From positions 372,001 to 436,000 of the forward strand of contig JADJAG010000004.1 of assembly GCA_016704325.1 (NCBI GenBank): 64,000 nt of DNA, read 5' to 3'. Position 1 is the first letter of the stretch. Every line of letters begins with the position of its first letter. The translations under genes were made by a program, and so were the position numbers. The notes under the pieces were generated by a model that had not been told where the DNA came from, ran no database searches, and saw only the letters and a list, made by a program, of their open reading frames with translations. Source of the DNA: Chitinophagaceae bacterium. GTDB taxonomy: Bacteria > Bacteroidota > Bacteroidia > Chitinophagales > UBA10324. Of this stretch, positions 10,520 to 20,100 are shown piece by piece.

Positions 10520-12466
10520 ATGCAAGGACAAATTCGCGTAACGATTGAAAACCTCTCCCCCGAACTGGATGGCGGGAGATACAGTATTAAAAGAATTGCC
10601 GGAGAAAGAGTAACGCTGGAAGCAGATATCTTCTCTGATGGCCATGATGAAATCAATGCACGCATCGCTTACAAACATGCTGCATTGGATGCCTGGAACT
10701 ATACTGCTATGGTGCCCATACAGAACGACCGCTGGAAAGGAAGTTTTGTAGTGGAAACAATGGGCTACTGGGATTTCTGCATCGAAGCCTGGGTCGATCA
10801 TGCCATGACCTGGCAACATGATCTTAAAAAAAGAGTGAAAGGAAAACAGAAGGTAGGTGTTGACCTGCTCATTGGTGCCAATCATCTCGAAAGGATAGTG
10901 AAGAAGGCTACGAAAAGAGAGAAGGTGGAAATCAACAAAGTGATTGCCTTGTTGCGCGATGAAAAAAAATACGAGAAGGCTATTGAGCAGGCATTGGGCA
11001 ATGAAGTAACCGATTGGATCAAAAGGTATCCTGATGTGAGCATCTGTTCCCACTATCCAAGTGAAGGCAAGGTATTTGCCGATCGTAAGAAGGCCGGCTT
11101 CAGCACCTGGTACGAACTCTTCCCAAGGTCCACTTCTACCGAACTGGGCAAGCATGGCACTTTTAAGGATGTAGAAAAAGTATTTCCGCGGCTCGAAGAA
11201 ATGGGCATTGACGTACTCTATCTTCCACCTATTCATCCAATCGGTGTTTCCAATCGAAAAGGAAAAAACAATGCAACCGTTGCTAAGAAAGGTGAATATG
11301 GTTCACCCTGGGCAATCGGTTCTTCGGAAGGAGGCCATAAGTCTATTCTTAAAGACCTGGGTACACTGGAAGATTTTCAGTCGATGGTGAAAAAGGCCGC
11401 AGAACATGGCATTGAAATAGCGCTGGATTATGCATTGCAATGTTCACCCGATCATCCTTACGTTAAAGAACATCCGCAATGGTTTACCTGGCGCCCGGAT
11501 GGAACAGTACAGTATGCAGAGAACCCGCCAAAAAAATACCAGGATGTATTGCCAATCAATTTTGAAACTGCTGACTGGAAGAACCTTTGGATTGAGTTAA
11601 AGAGTATTGCAGAATTCTGGATTGAACAGGGTGTTAAAATTTTCCGGGTCGACAATCCGCATACCAAACCATTTCCTTTCTGGGAATGGCTCATCCGTGA
11701 AATAAAAGAAGAGCATCCGGAAGTGTTGTTCCTGGCAGAAGCTTTTACTCGTCCGAAAGTGATGCAGCTATTAGGCAAGCTGGGTTTTTCGCAATCGTAT
11801 ACATACTACTCCTGGCGGAATACGAAAGGTGAAATCACGGAGTATGTGAATGAACTCACGCAGACAGAGATGCGTAACTATTTCCGTCCCAACTTCTGGC
11901 CGAATACGCCTGACATCAATCCTTACATGCTGCAAAGCGGACTTGAATCACAATTCATCACCCGTTTTTTTATGGCAGCCACACTCAGTTCCAATTATGG
12001 TTTCTACGGACCTGTTTATGAAATGATGGTGCATGACGCCATTCCCGGGAAAGAAGAGTACCTGAATTCAGAGAAGTATGAAGCAAAGTGGTGGGACTGG
12101 GAAGCAACCAATAAACTGAAGGAACTGATTGCTATCGTGAATGAAGCCCGGTATGAGAATGAAGCACTGCAGCAAACTAACAACATTCAGTTTTGCGAAA
12201 CCAACAACGAAAAACTGATTGCTTATTTCAAGCAGAATGATCACGGCACCAATTCATTGCTCATGATTGTAAACCTGGATCCCTATTACAAGCAGGGTGG
12301 TTATGTGAAAGTGCCCATGAATCTTTTCGGAAAGAGTGATTACATTGCTTATGTGGTGCATGACCTGATTAATGATACTTCTTATACCTGGAGCAGGGAA
12401 TGGAATTTTGTGGAACTCGATCCGTATGTGATGCCTTGTCATTTGTTTAGGATTGAAGAGGTGTGA
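10520..12466 (+). CDS. glgE: alpha-1,4-glucan:maltose-1-phosphate maltosyltransferase GlgE
   Basis: GlgE transfers the maltosyl unit of alpha-maltose-1-phosphate to the non-reducing end of an alpha-1,4-glucan. The 648 residues show the family layout: an N-terminal beta-sandwich (residues ~1-115), then a GH13 barrel starting around FSTWYELFPRSTS. Catalytic residues are visible: nucleophile D378 in KIFRVDNPHTKPFPFW, acid/base E407 in LFLAEAFTRPK and a third Asp, D465, in PNTPDINP. Their spacing (29 and 58) is close to that of the characterised Streptomyces enzyme (D394, E423, D480, from memory). The donor is supplied by the maltokinase-like gene that follows. No trehalose synthase gene is seen, so maltose must come from elsewhere. 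Confidence 0.95.
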   Translation: MQGQIRVTIENLSPELDGGRYSIKRIAGERVTLEADIFSDGHDEINARIAYKHAALDAWNYTAMVPIQNDRWKGSFVVETMGYWDFCIEAWVDHAMTWQHDLKKRVKGKQKVGVDLLIGANHLERIVKKATKREKVEINKVIALLRDEKKYEKAIEQALGNEVTDWIKRYPDVSICSHYPSEGKVFADRKKAGFSTWYELFPRSTSTELGKHGTFKDVEKVFPRLEEMGIDVLYLPPIHPIGVSNRKGKNNATVAKKGEYGSPWAIGSSEGGHKSILKDLGTLEDFQSMVKKAAEHGIEIALDYALQCSPDHPYVKEHPQWFTWRPDGTVQYAENPPKKYQDVLPINFETADWKNLWIELKSIAEFWIEQGVKIFRVDNPHTKPFPFWEWLIREIKEEHPEVLFLAEAFTRPKVMQLLGKLGFSQSYTYYSWRNTKGEITEYVNELTQTEMRNYFRPNFWPNTPDINPYMLQSGLESQFITRFFMAATLSSNYGFYGPVYEMMVHDAIPGKEEYLNSEKYEAKWWDWEATNKLKELIAIVNEARYENEALQQTNNIQFCETNNEKLIAYFKQNDHGTNSLLMIVNLDPYYKQGGYVKVPMNLFGKSDYIAYVVHDLINDTSYTWSREWNFVELDPYVMPCHLFRIEEV

Positions 12467-12480
12467 AAAAGGATTCACGA

Positions 12481-12555
12481 ATCAGGACTCAGGACTCAAG
12501 ACTGAAGACTTCTCGCTACTCGCTACTCATTACTCACTACTGACTACTCACTACT
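12481..12555. repeat. short tandem repeat built on CTACTCACTA-like units
   Basis: The glgE-maltokinase spacer is almost entirely low-complexity. It begins with copies of GGACTCA/AAGACT and runs into repeated CTACTCACTA-like units ending 19 bases before the kinase ATG. It has no coding potential. Slippage here could change the spacing between the genes. Confidence 0.75.
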
Positions 12556-12573
12556 AAATCGGAAGAATATTTT

Positions 12574-14184
12574 ATGATCGAATCTCCGAAAATAATTACT
12601 GATCTCAAACTGAACCTAACGCAACCATGGCCGGATTTCGCCCGCGACAGCCAGGCCATGGAACAAATGGAAAGATATATCCTGCCTGCATATGTGCGGT
12701 CGTGCCGTTGGTTTGCAGGTAAAGCAAGAAAGATCACTACCGTGTGTGTGGATAGCATCTTATCGGTCAGTTCTCCTTTTGAATCCGCTTCTGAATCAGC
12801 GGCGGCAACGCCAATCTTTCATTTGGTAATTTTAAAAGCCAAATACCGCACCGGCAAACTGGAGCAATATCTTTTGCCTTTGGCATTAATAACGGCAGAT
12901 CAGTCAGCCAATACAAATCCAAAAGGAATCATCGCTGCCACACGGATAAACGAAGCGGATATGATGCTGATCGATGCTATTTATGATCCGGCATTTCGAA
13001 GTGCGCTCTTTCATTACCTCTTTCATTCTTCAAAAATTAAGCAGTCAAACGGTTCCTTATTTTTCGTCAAAGGCAAAGCATTCAAGCCGGAGGATTTTGT
13101 GGCTGATATTTCTTCCCGTGTACTCGATGCGGATCAAAGTAATTCATCGCTGATCTTCGGAGAGAAGTATTTCCTGAAACTCTACCGTAAGCTTTTCCGT
13201 GAAATCAATCCTGATGTGGAAGTGGTAAGCTTCCTGACTGAAAAGGCAGGCTATCCACATATTCCCGCTTTTGCCGGCACGTTCGGATGGAAGAAAGCAT
13301 ACAGCGCTCCCATCACATTCGGTATGATGCAGGAAAAAGTAGATAGCATCAAAGATGCCTGGTCGCTGGTAGGCGATTACCTCAACGAGTATATTTTCGG
13401 AGTGGTGGAAGGCAATACTATAATCAACCAGGTAGTGCTCGATCAGGTAGCATTGCTCGGAAAGAGAACAGCGGAAATGCATGTGGGCCTTGGTTGTGAT
13501 CCGGACGATCCTGCCTTTGCACCTGAACCTTTTACCGATGAATACCGCGACTGGCTGTTCGCGCATTTTGAATCATTGCTCAAACGCCGCCTGCAGCTTG
13601 CAAAAGAAAATCATCATGCACTGGATGAAAAGGGAAAAGCACTGGCCGATTATTTCCAGCAGCAAGCCGGTAAGATCCGAGATTTCTTTGCACAGATAAA
13701 AACATTTCCTGTACAGTCGTTGCGCACCCGCATCCACGGCGACTACCACCTTGGACAGGTGTTGTACAATGGCAGCGATTATATCATTCTTGATTTTGAA
13801 GGAGAACCGGAGAGTTCAATCAGCGACCGTAAGATCAAGCATTCTCCGTTAAAGGATGTGGCGGGCATGTTGCGCTCCTTTCATTATGCAGTGAGTGCGA
13901 AACTTTATTTCAGTACCGAAACAAAAGACATCAGTGATGACATAATTGATCAGGCTGCACAACACTGGTACAAAGTGGTTTCAGAAATCTATCTACAGCA
14001 TTATTTTGAAGTAATGGCCGGTTCCAATCTGATCAGCAGCGATAAAAGTGAGCAGGCATTTTTGTTGCAGACACACCTGTTAGAAAAGGCCATCTACGAA
14101 TTAGGATACGAATTTAACGGACGGCCCACCTGGGTAAAAATTCCCCTGAAAGGAATTGAACAGGTATTGATGGAAATCACGTAG
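12574..14184 (+). CDS. mak: maltokinase-like phosphotransferase
   Basis: Predicted to phosphorylate maltose to maltose-1-phosphate with ATP, feeding GlgE. The 536 residues have an N-terminal cap (YVRSCRWFAGKARKI, about residues 46-60, typical of maltokinases and of the kinase half of TreS-Mak fusions). An aminoglycoside-phosphotransferase-like catalytic lobe follows: HGDYHLGQVLYN with catalytic-loop D390, and ILDFEGEP with metal-binding D407. FFVKGKAFKPEDFV lies before the kinase core. It starts 107 bases after glgE, with GGAAG about 8 bases before the ATG, and lies on the same strand as glgE and glgB. It is free-standing rather than fused to trehalose synthase. Confidence 0.88.
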   Translation: MIESPKIITDLKLNLTQPWPDFARDSQAMEQMERYILPAYVRSCRWFAGKARKITTVCVDSILSVSSPFESASESAAATPIFHLVILKAKYRTGKLEQYLLPLALITADQSANTNPKGIIAATRINEADMMLIDAIYDPAFRSALFHYLFHSSKIKQSNGSLFFVKGKAFKPEDFVADISSRVLDADQSNSSLIFGEKYFLKLYRKLFREINPDVEVVSFLTEKAGYPHIPAFAGTFGWKKAYSAPITFGMMQEKVDSIKDAWSLVGDYLNEYIFGVVEGNTIINQVVLDQVALLGKRTAEMHVGLGCDPDDPAFAPEPFTDEYRDWLFAHFESLLKRRLQLAKENHHALDEKGKALADYFQQQAGKIRDFFAQIKTFPVQSLRTRIHGDYHLGQVLYNGSDYIILDFEGEPESSISDRKIKHSPLKDVAGMLRSFHYAVSAKLYFSTETKDISDDIIDQAAQHWYKVVSEIYLQHYFEVMAGSNLISSDKSEQAFLLQTHLLEKAIYELGYEFNGRPTWVKIPLKGIEQVLMEIT

Positions 14185-14210
14185 GGACGCGACGCTTCGC
14201 GTTTTAGTAA

Positions 14211-14302
14211 CGACACGATGCATCGTGTCGCAACGCGTATCAGTAACGCCACAATGCATTGTGGCGCAACGCATATCAGTAACGACACGATGCATCGTGT
14301 CG
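14211..14302. repeat. 36-bp tandem array of three perfect 20-bp palindromes
   Basis: Three perfect palindromes start at 14211, 14247 and 14283, exactly 36 bases apart. Copies 1 and 3 are cgacacgatgcatcgtgtcg. Copy 2 reads cgccacaatgcattgtggcg, where each changed base is matched in the other arm. The linker is caacgcgtatcagtaa or a near variant. A weaker inverted repeat (acgcg..cgcgt) precedes the array near 14187. It begins 26 bases after the kinase stop and ends 5 bases before a glgB ATG, so any transcript would fold three hairpins directly ahead of glgB. Confidence 0.9.
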
Positions 14303-14307
14303 CAACC

Positions 14308-16386
14308 ATGATAAAATACAATATGGAACATACATCCGAAGACGTAACAATTAATCAAGAACCCCTGCAACCGGTAGAACCGTATTCCCGCCTTACGGAA
14401 TACGATATCAATTTATTCAAAGCCGGCAAACACTTTAAGCTATACGAGAAATTGGGCGCGCATTTGGTAGAATATAAAAATACTCAAGGCACCTGCTTCG
14501 CTGTATGGGCCCCCAACGCCGCCATGGTTTCTGTTATAGGTAACTGGAATGGATGGAACCCGCAGTCGCATAAGCTGATCGTTCGAGGCGATGAGTCGGG
14601 AATATGGGAAGGTTTTATTCCAAATGTCGCAAAAGGGGAAGCCTATAAATATTATATTCAGTCAAATTTTGGAGGAGTTGCTTTTGAAAAGGGTGATCCT
14701 TATGCATTCTATTGGGAACAACCACCTAAAACAGCTTCCATCGTTTGGGATACCTGGAAAGAATGGGACGATGCTGCCTGGATGGAATACCGCAAAACAA
14801 AAAACAAACTCAATCAGCCATTCTCTGTATATGAAGTGCATTTAGGATCGTGGAGAAGAAGTCCAGATGATCCGGAGAAGGTGTTGGATTATAAAAAGCT
14901 GGCGGAAGAGTTATCCGCATATGCTAAAGAGATGAAGTTCACCCATGTGGAATTATTACCGGTGATGGAACATCCGTTCTATGGTTCATGGGGTTACCAG
15001 GTCACCGGCTTTTTCGCACCCAGTTCCAGGTTTGGTGAGCCGCAGGATTTCATGCAACTCATAGAAACCTTACATAAAAATGGAATTGGTGTCATACTCG
15101 ATTGGGTGCCTTCCCACTTTCCCGGCGATGGGCATGGACTGATTTATTTCGATGGCACCGCTTTGTATGAACATGCCGATCCGCGCAAAGGATTTCATCC
15201 CGACTGGAACAGTTACATTTTTAATTACGGAAGAAATGAAGTGCGCTCCTTCCTGCTAAGCAATGCTTTTTTCTGGCTCGACCGTTACCATGCCGATGGA
15301 TTGCGGGTTGATGCGGTTGCTTCTATGCTTTACCTCGATTATTCGCGTAAGCAAGGTGAGTGGGAACCGAATATTCATGGGGGCCGGGAGAACCTGGAGG
15401 CCATGTCTTTTCTGCGCGAATTCAATACGGAAGTGTTCCGCGAATTCCCCGACGTGCAAACCATTGCCGAAGAATCCACCAGCTTCCCGAAGGTGACGCG
15501 TATGGTGTCAGAGGGTGGCTTGGGCTTCGGCATGAAATGGATGATGGGTTGGATGAATGATACGTTGAAATATTTTTCAACCGATCCCATCTACCGGAAG
15601 TATCATCATGATCAGCTTACGTTCAGTATCATGTATGCCTTCGCCGAAAACTTCATGCTGCCGCTTTCTCATGATGAAGTAGTGCATTTAAAGAAATCGT
15701 TGCTTGGCAAAATGCCCGGCGATCAATGGCAGCAGTTTGCCAATATGCGGGTGCTGCTGGTATATATGTATACACATCCGGGAGGCAAGCTGATCTTTAT
15801 GGGCGATGAGTTTGGACAGTATAAAGAATGGAACCACGAACAAAGTGTTGACTGGCACCTGCTGGAATTTGCGCCTCATAAAGGGCTGCAGCAACTCATG
15901 AAAGACATCAATGGGCTCTATACAAAAGAGCATTCCCTGTATGATAAAAGCTTTACGGAAGATGGATTTGAGTGGATGAAAGTAGATGATGCCGACAACA
16001 GCGTGTTGATTTATTGCAGGAAGGGTGTAAAGAAAACTGATATCACGCTGATTGTGCTCAACCTGACACCGGTGCCACGTTATGATTACCGTACTGCCGT
16101 GCCGCTAAATGGAGAGTGGAGAGAAATTTTGAATTCTGACAGCGTGTATTATTGGGGTGCCGGTTTCACTACGCGCGGAACGGTTCATTCCGAATCTACT
16201 GTATGGGATGGTAAAAACGATTCTATATTGATTGATATTCCACCGATGGCGGCGTTGGTGTTTAAGTATGCCGAGAAAAGAAAAAAAAGAAAACTCGAAT
16301 TGCCGGAAGCGGGCGTTCCAGTCAGGAAGAAGCGTACTTCGAAAAGTAGCATAGCAAAGGACGCACGCAGCAGGCGTAAAGGGTGA
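14308..16386 (+). CDS. glgB: 1,4-alpha-glucan branching enzyme GlgB
   Basis: GlgB cuts alpha-1,4 chains and re-attaches them by alpha-1,6 bonds, completing the GlgE pathway. Counted from 14308 the protein has 692 residues: an N-terminal CBM48 domain (CFAVWAPNAAMVSVIGNWNGW), a GH13 barrel and a C-terminal all-beta domain. The triad D335 (DGLRVDAVAS), E388 (TIAEESTSF) and D456 (LSHDEVVH) has the same spacing as the triad recalled for E. coli GlgB. The open frame runs back to an ATG at 14218, but those first 30 codons only translate the palindromic repeat, so 14308 or 14323 is the likely start. The Lys/Arg-rich tail (RKKRTSKSS..RSRRKG) is unusual and may bind glucan or nucleic acid (inference). 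Confidence 0.96.
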   Translation: MIKYNMEHTSEDVTINQEPLQPVEPYSRLTEYDINLFKAGKHFKLYEKLGAHLVEYKNTQGTCFAVWAPNAAMVSVIGNWNGWNPQSHKLIVRGDESGIWEGFIPNVAKGEAYKYYIQSNFGGVAFEKGDPYAFYWEQPPKTASIVWDTWKEWDDAAWMEYRKTKNKLNQPFSVYEVHLGSWRRSPDDPEKVLDYKKLAEELSAYAKEMKFTHVELLPVMEHPFYGSWGYQVTGFFAPSSRFGEPQDFMQLIETLHKNGIGVILDWVPSHFPGDGHGLIYFDGTALYEHADPRKGFHPDWNSYIFNYGRNEVRSFLLSNAFFWLDRYHADGLRVDAVASMLYLDYSRKQGEWEPNIHGGRENLEAMSFLREFNTEVFREFPDVQTIAEESTSFPKVTRMVSEGGLGFGMKWMMGWMNDTLKYFSTDPIYRKYHHDQLTFSIMYAFAENFMLPLSHDEVVHLKKSLLGKMPGDQWQQFANMRVLLVYMYTHPGGKLIFMGDEFGQYKEWNHEQSVDWHLLEFAPHKGLQQLMKDINGLYTKEHSLYDKSFTEDGFEWMKVDDADNSVLIYCRKGVKKTDITLIVLNLTPVPRYDYRTAVPLNGEWREILNSDSVYYWGAGFTTRGTVHSESTVWDGKNDSILIDIPPMAALVFKYAEKRKKRKLELPEAGVPVRKKRTSKSSIAKDARSRRKG

Positions 16387-17153
16387 TACCGCAAATTAAT
16401 GCCAGAAGAAATTTAAGCCATAAATTGTATCACTGATATTATTTTGATCCTATCCGACTTATTATTTGAATAAGACAGTTCAATAGTTATTCCGCTATTT
16501 TGTAACAAGCTATTTCGTTGCAGTATAGTCTATTGCTTGTATCTGCAAAAGACATCAGAGACTACGTGCGGGTTCTTCTCAGAAAATAGATCCCCTTTTG
16601 ATCGATCTTATGAAGTAATATTTGTTGCTGCGCGATATATCCCGGTAAACGCAGATTGTAAGCAGTATTCTCTATAGTCATTAACTCTGATTTTGTGACG
16701 ATAATAATCTGCTGTTGAATGGAAGAAATGAAAGTCTCTTCTTCTAATGAAAGTAAAAATACTAATGTCTCAATACTTGAAACTTGATGCAAATAAAATG
16801 ATGCCTTATATACTGAAGGTAAGCGAATCAATCATGCTTATTATTAATACAGGCCAATAAAATACGTTATTGGGCAGGCTGATTTTATGTTTCAATAGGA
16901 TAAGGTAGCTGGTATGAATTTGTATATTGAAAAATAGATTTTTGTTGTATGAGAATGATTTCACACTTATCCGTTTTTCAAAATTTTTGTTTGAATCAAG
17001 AATTACCTCCGTTTACATTTGAAAGCGTATTCTAATTTGACTTTCGCGATACTGTCGATCCGCTCATTTGTTTAGGAGTTGTTGTTTATTGAAGAATGAT
17101 CTGGGATATGACCAGGATGAATGTAAGGATAGTATCTGTGATCGAATTTAATT
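16387..17153. other. 767-bp intergenic region
   Basis: AT-rich spacer between the glucan cluster and the giant adhesin gene. A 89-codon minus-strand frame at 16562-16831 has no recognisable domain and is not accepted. No tRNA or strong hairpin was seen. The size suggests separate promoters and regulatory space for the adhesin. Confidence 0.5.
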
Positions 17154-20100
17154 ATGGAAAAGGTGCAGATTTCTGTAATTCAATATAAATTATTGCAATC
17201 AGGTCTCAACAATAGCTTCTCATCAGTTAAACACCTTCCCATGAAGAATTCTCTACACCCCTGCGCACTACCCGTTATTTTGCTTTTTGCAATCCAGTTT
17301 GTTATCAGTCAAAATATATCAGCTCAATTGCTGCAGCAGGATTTTTCTCTCAACAATCCTATCTCTCAGTATGTAAGTGCTACGCCAACTAATCAGCAGT
17401 TTACAGCAATAAGCACATCAGGAGCAGGTGCATCAGTTAGCGCTGCAACAGGCTCACTGGTATATACCCGTACCGGAGCTACAGGCACCTATTCAAGGAT
17501 CGATGATTTTTCCCCAACACCGGCTACCTTATCCTATTCATTCAAACTTGCCGTAACGTGTGCAGCGAATTCCAATAGTGTTGCGCAATTTAAAGTTGGT
17601 GCAGGATTCAGCAATTCAAATACGCCCGAACTCAATGCAAATACATGGGGCAGAATCGGAATTGACTACAGAGCTACTGATAAATTCAGGATTAGAGATT
17701 TTGCCACGGGAAGTTTGTCGGCAGCATTCAGCGGTACACAAACTATAACCTGGGTGCTCAATAATTATGGTTCTTCTGTCACTTATACAGCTCCTGATCT
17801 TTCAACAGAAACAGTATCCAATGGAAAAATGGATGTATGGGTAGGTTCCACTAAGGTGTTGAATGATATCGCTTCAACCACTCCATCAGTAAGTATGACC
17901 GATCTTAAATTTGTGATTAATGGAGGAAGTGGTACGCTTACGATAGATGACATACTCATTGAAGAACTGCCTGTTTCGGCAGTCACTTGCCCTGCAGCTG
18001 CTGTACCTCCAACTGGTGGAATAAGTGTAGATCCCGGAGAATGTAGTGCGTATGTAGTTTTGACTGCTCCCGTTTATAATGGCGCACTGTGCCTTCCGGT
18101 AACAATGGTGAATGATTATAATGGTACGGATGATGCATCTGATATTTATGCAGTTGGTGTTACTGTGGTAAACTGGACTATTACCGATGATTGCAGCAAT
18201 GTATATTCCTGCATACAAACCATTACTGTTACCGATGATGAAGCGCCTACATTCACCTGCCCTGTTGCCGGCTTCACCAGGAATGCAGTACCGGGAAGCT
18301 GTACCTATACAGCCAATAGTGGAGAGTTTGACAATGTTTTTCCAAATGATAATTGCACACTCAGTTCGTTGCTGTGCGATATTTCCGGTGCGACTCCGGC
18401 GGCATCAGGTTTAACTACTCTGGATAATGTAGTTTTTAGTGAAGGTATTACTACCGTGACCTGGACGGCTACGGATGTGGAAGGAAATTCCAACACCTGC
18501 TCCTTTGATGTTACCGTGAATGGCCCGGTTCATAATATTAATTCCGGTTTGAGTTATTGCACCATACAAGCTGCCATCAATGATCCGCTTAGCTTAGACG
18601 GACATATCCTTGAAGTTGATCCCGGCACGTATGATGAGCAGGTAATCGTTAATAAGAGTTTGACAATAAGGGCTTCAGGAATAACCAAGCCTACTATTGA
18701 TTTCACTGGTATCGTTTCCGGCAAGCCAACACTTTTTGATATTTCAGCAGATGGGGTAACTATTGAGAACATCCATTTCAATGTAGATCTTTCAAAACTT
18801 AGAAGTGCCATCATAGCATCCTCATCCGGACTGGATAACATCGTGGTGAAGGATAACGTAATAGATGCATATGGCACGCCTGCAGGTTCTTATGGTGACC
18901 GCAATGCGGTAAGTATCAATTACAGCGGCACCACAAATTATCGGGTTGCTGCCGGTGGTGTGAACACCATTAACTTTCAAAACAATACCGTCAATGGTTC
19001 TCCTTCCTCATTCTTCCGTGCAGGGGTAGCAGTGGATGAAGGTGGTGGTTCCTTCACTGGCAACACACTTCAAACAGGGAGCCACGACATTCTTGTACGT
19101 TTTTCAAGTAATGGGGCTGTTACAATCACAGGTAATAATCTGAATGGCGGTGGTATAGAATTATCTGATCAGAATGCTGCTTCAGGTACCATTACAGTTT
19201 CAGGTAACATCTTTACTGCCGGCTTTAATGATCCGAATGTTGCATTGCTGAGAATCAAAAATAATTACAACAGCATTGCGCACGTAGTTTCTGCCAATAC
19301 ATTTAACTATAGTGAATGGGCGGTCTCACTGGAGAATATGAACAGTACCACTATGGATGGAAACACCTTTTCAAGCAGCTCAGCTACGGCACATGCAGTG
19401 GCCATGAATACGAAATCCATTAGCAGTAATTCATCAACGATTGTCCAGGTTGCTGTGGGTGCTATCATGACTAATAATAATTTTAATGGTACCGGAACTG
19501 CGCTTACTTTTCAAAACCACGATGATATTGGCCATGCTTATGGCACCATTACACTGGGTACTCCCGGTAATGAGAATAATTTCGCTTCCACACTCAGTTC
19601 TTTCATCTCAATGGATAGTCAGACGGGTTCTTCCGACCTATCCGTAACATTCCCTAATTATCCGGCAATTATTGGCACAGGGGGTACAAAAACTACTACC
19701 ATGGCTTGCTGGGATCTGAATCTGAATGCAGAGCATAACAAGTTTGATGTTGGATCCGGGCTCCAATTACCGGCAGCAATGAATTTTGCTAACAGAACAC
19801 TGTTGGAAGCAATGCTTAACCATGATCCGGATAATAGTTGTTTAGGAGTGATCACCTATTTCATACCTGTCCATAACCTAACCCAGAACACTTACTATTC
19901 CACAATACAAAGTGCGGTAACGGCGGCAGCATCCAATGATGTAATTGAATGTTCGGAGTGGACCTACAATGAAAAGGTAGTGATCGACAAGACCCTAACC
20001 CTTCAGGGCGTTAGCGAAGCCAATTGCGTGATCGACGGTGCCGGGCTTGGCAACGGATCAGGAATCTACATCAACAACGGCATCACCGGTGTGGTAATAA

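Noticed and set aside
10511..11236. 241-codon minus-strand frame over glgE
   Set aside because: Lies fully opposite a confident enzyme gene and shows no domain.
14211..14302. 36-bp repeats considered as a CRISPR array
   Set aside because: Repeats are contiguous palindromes with no variable spacers and no cas genes are near.
16562..16831. 89-codon minus-strand frame between glgB and the giant adhesin
   Set aside because: No recognisable domain, no neighbours on that strand, composition like the spacer.
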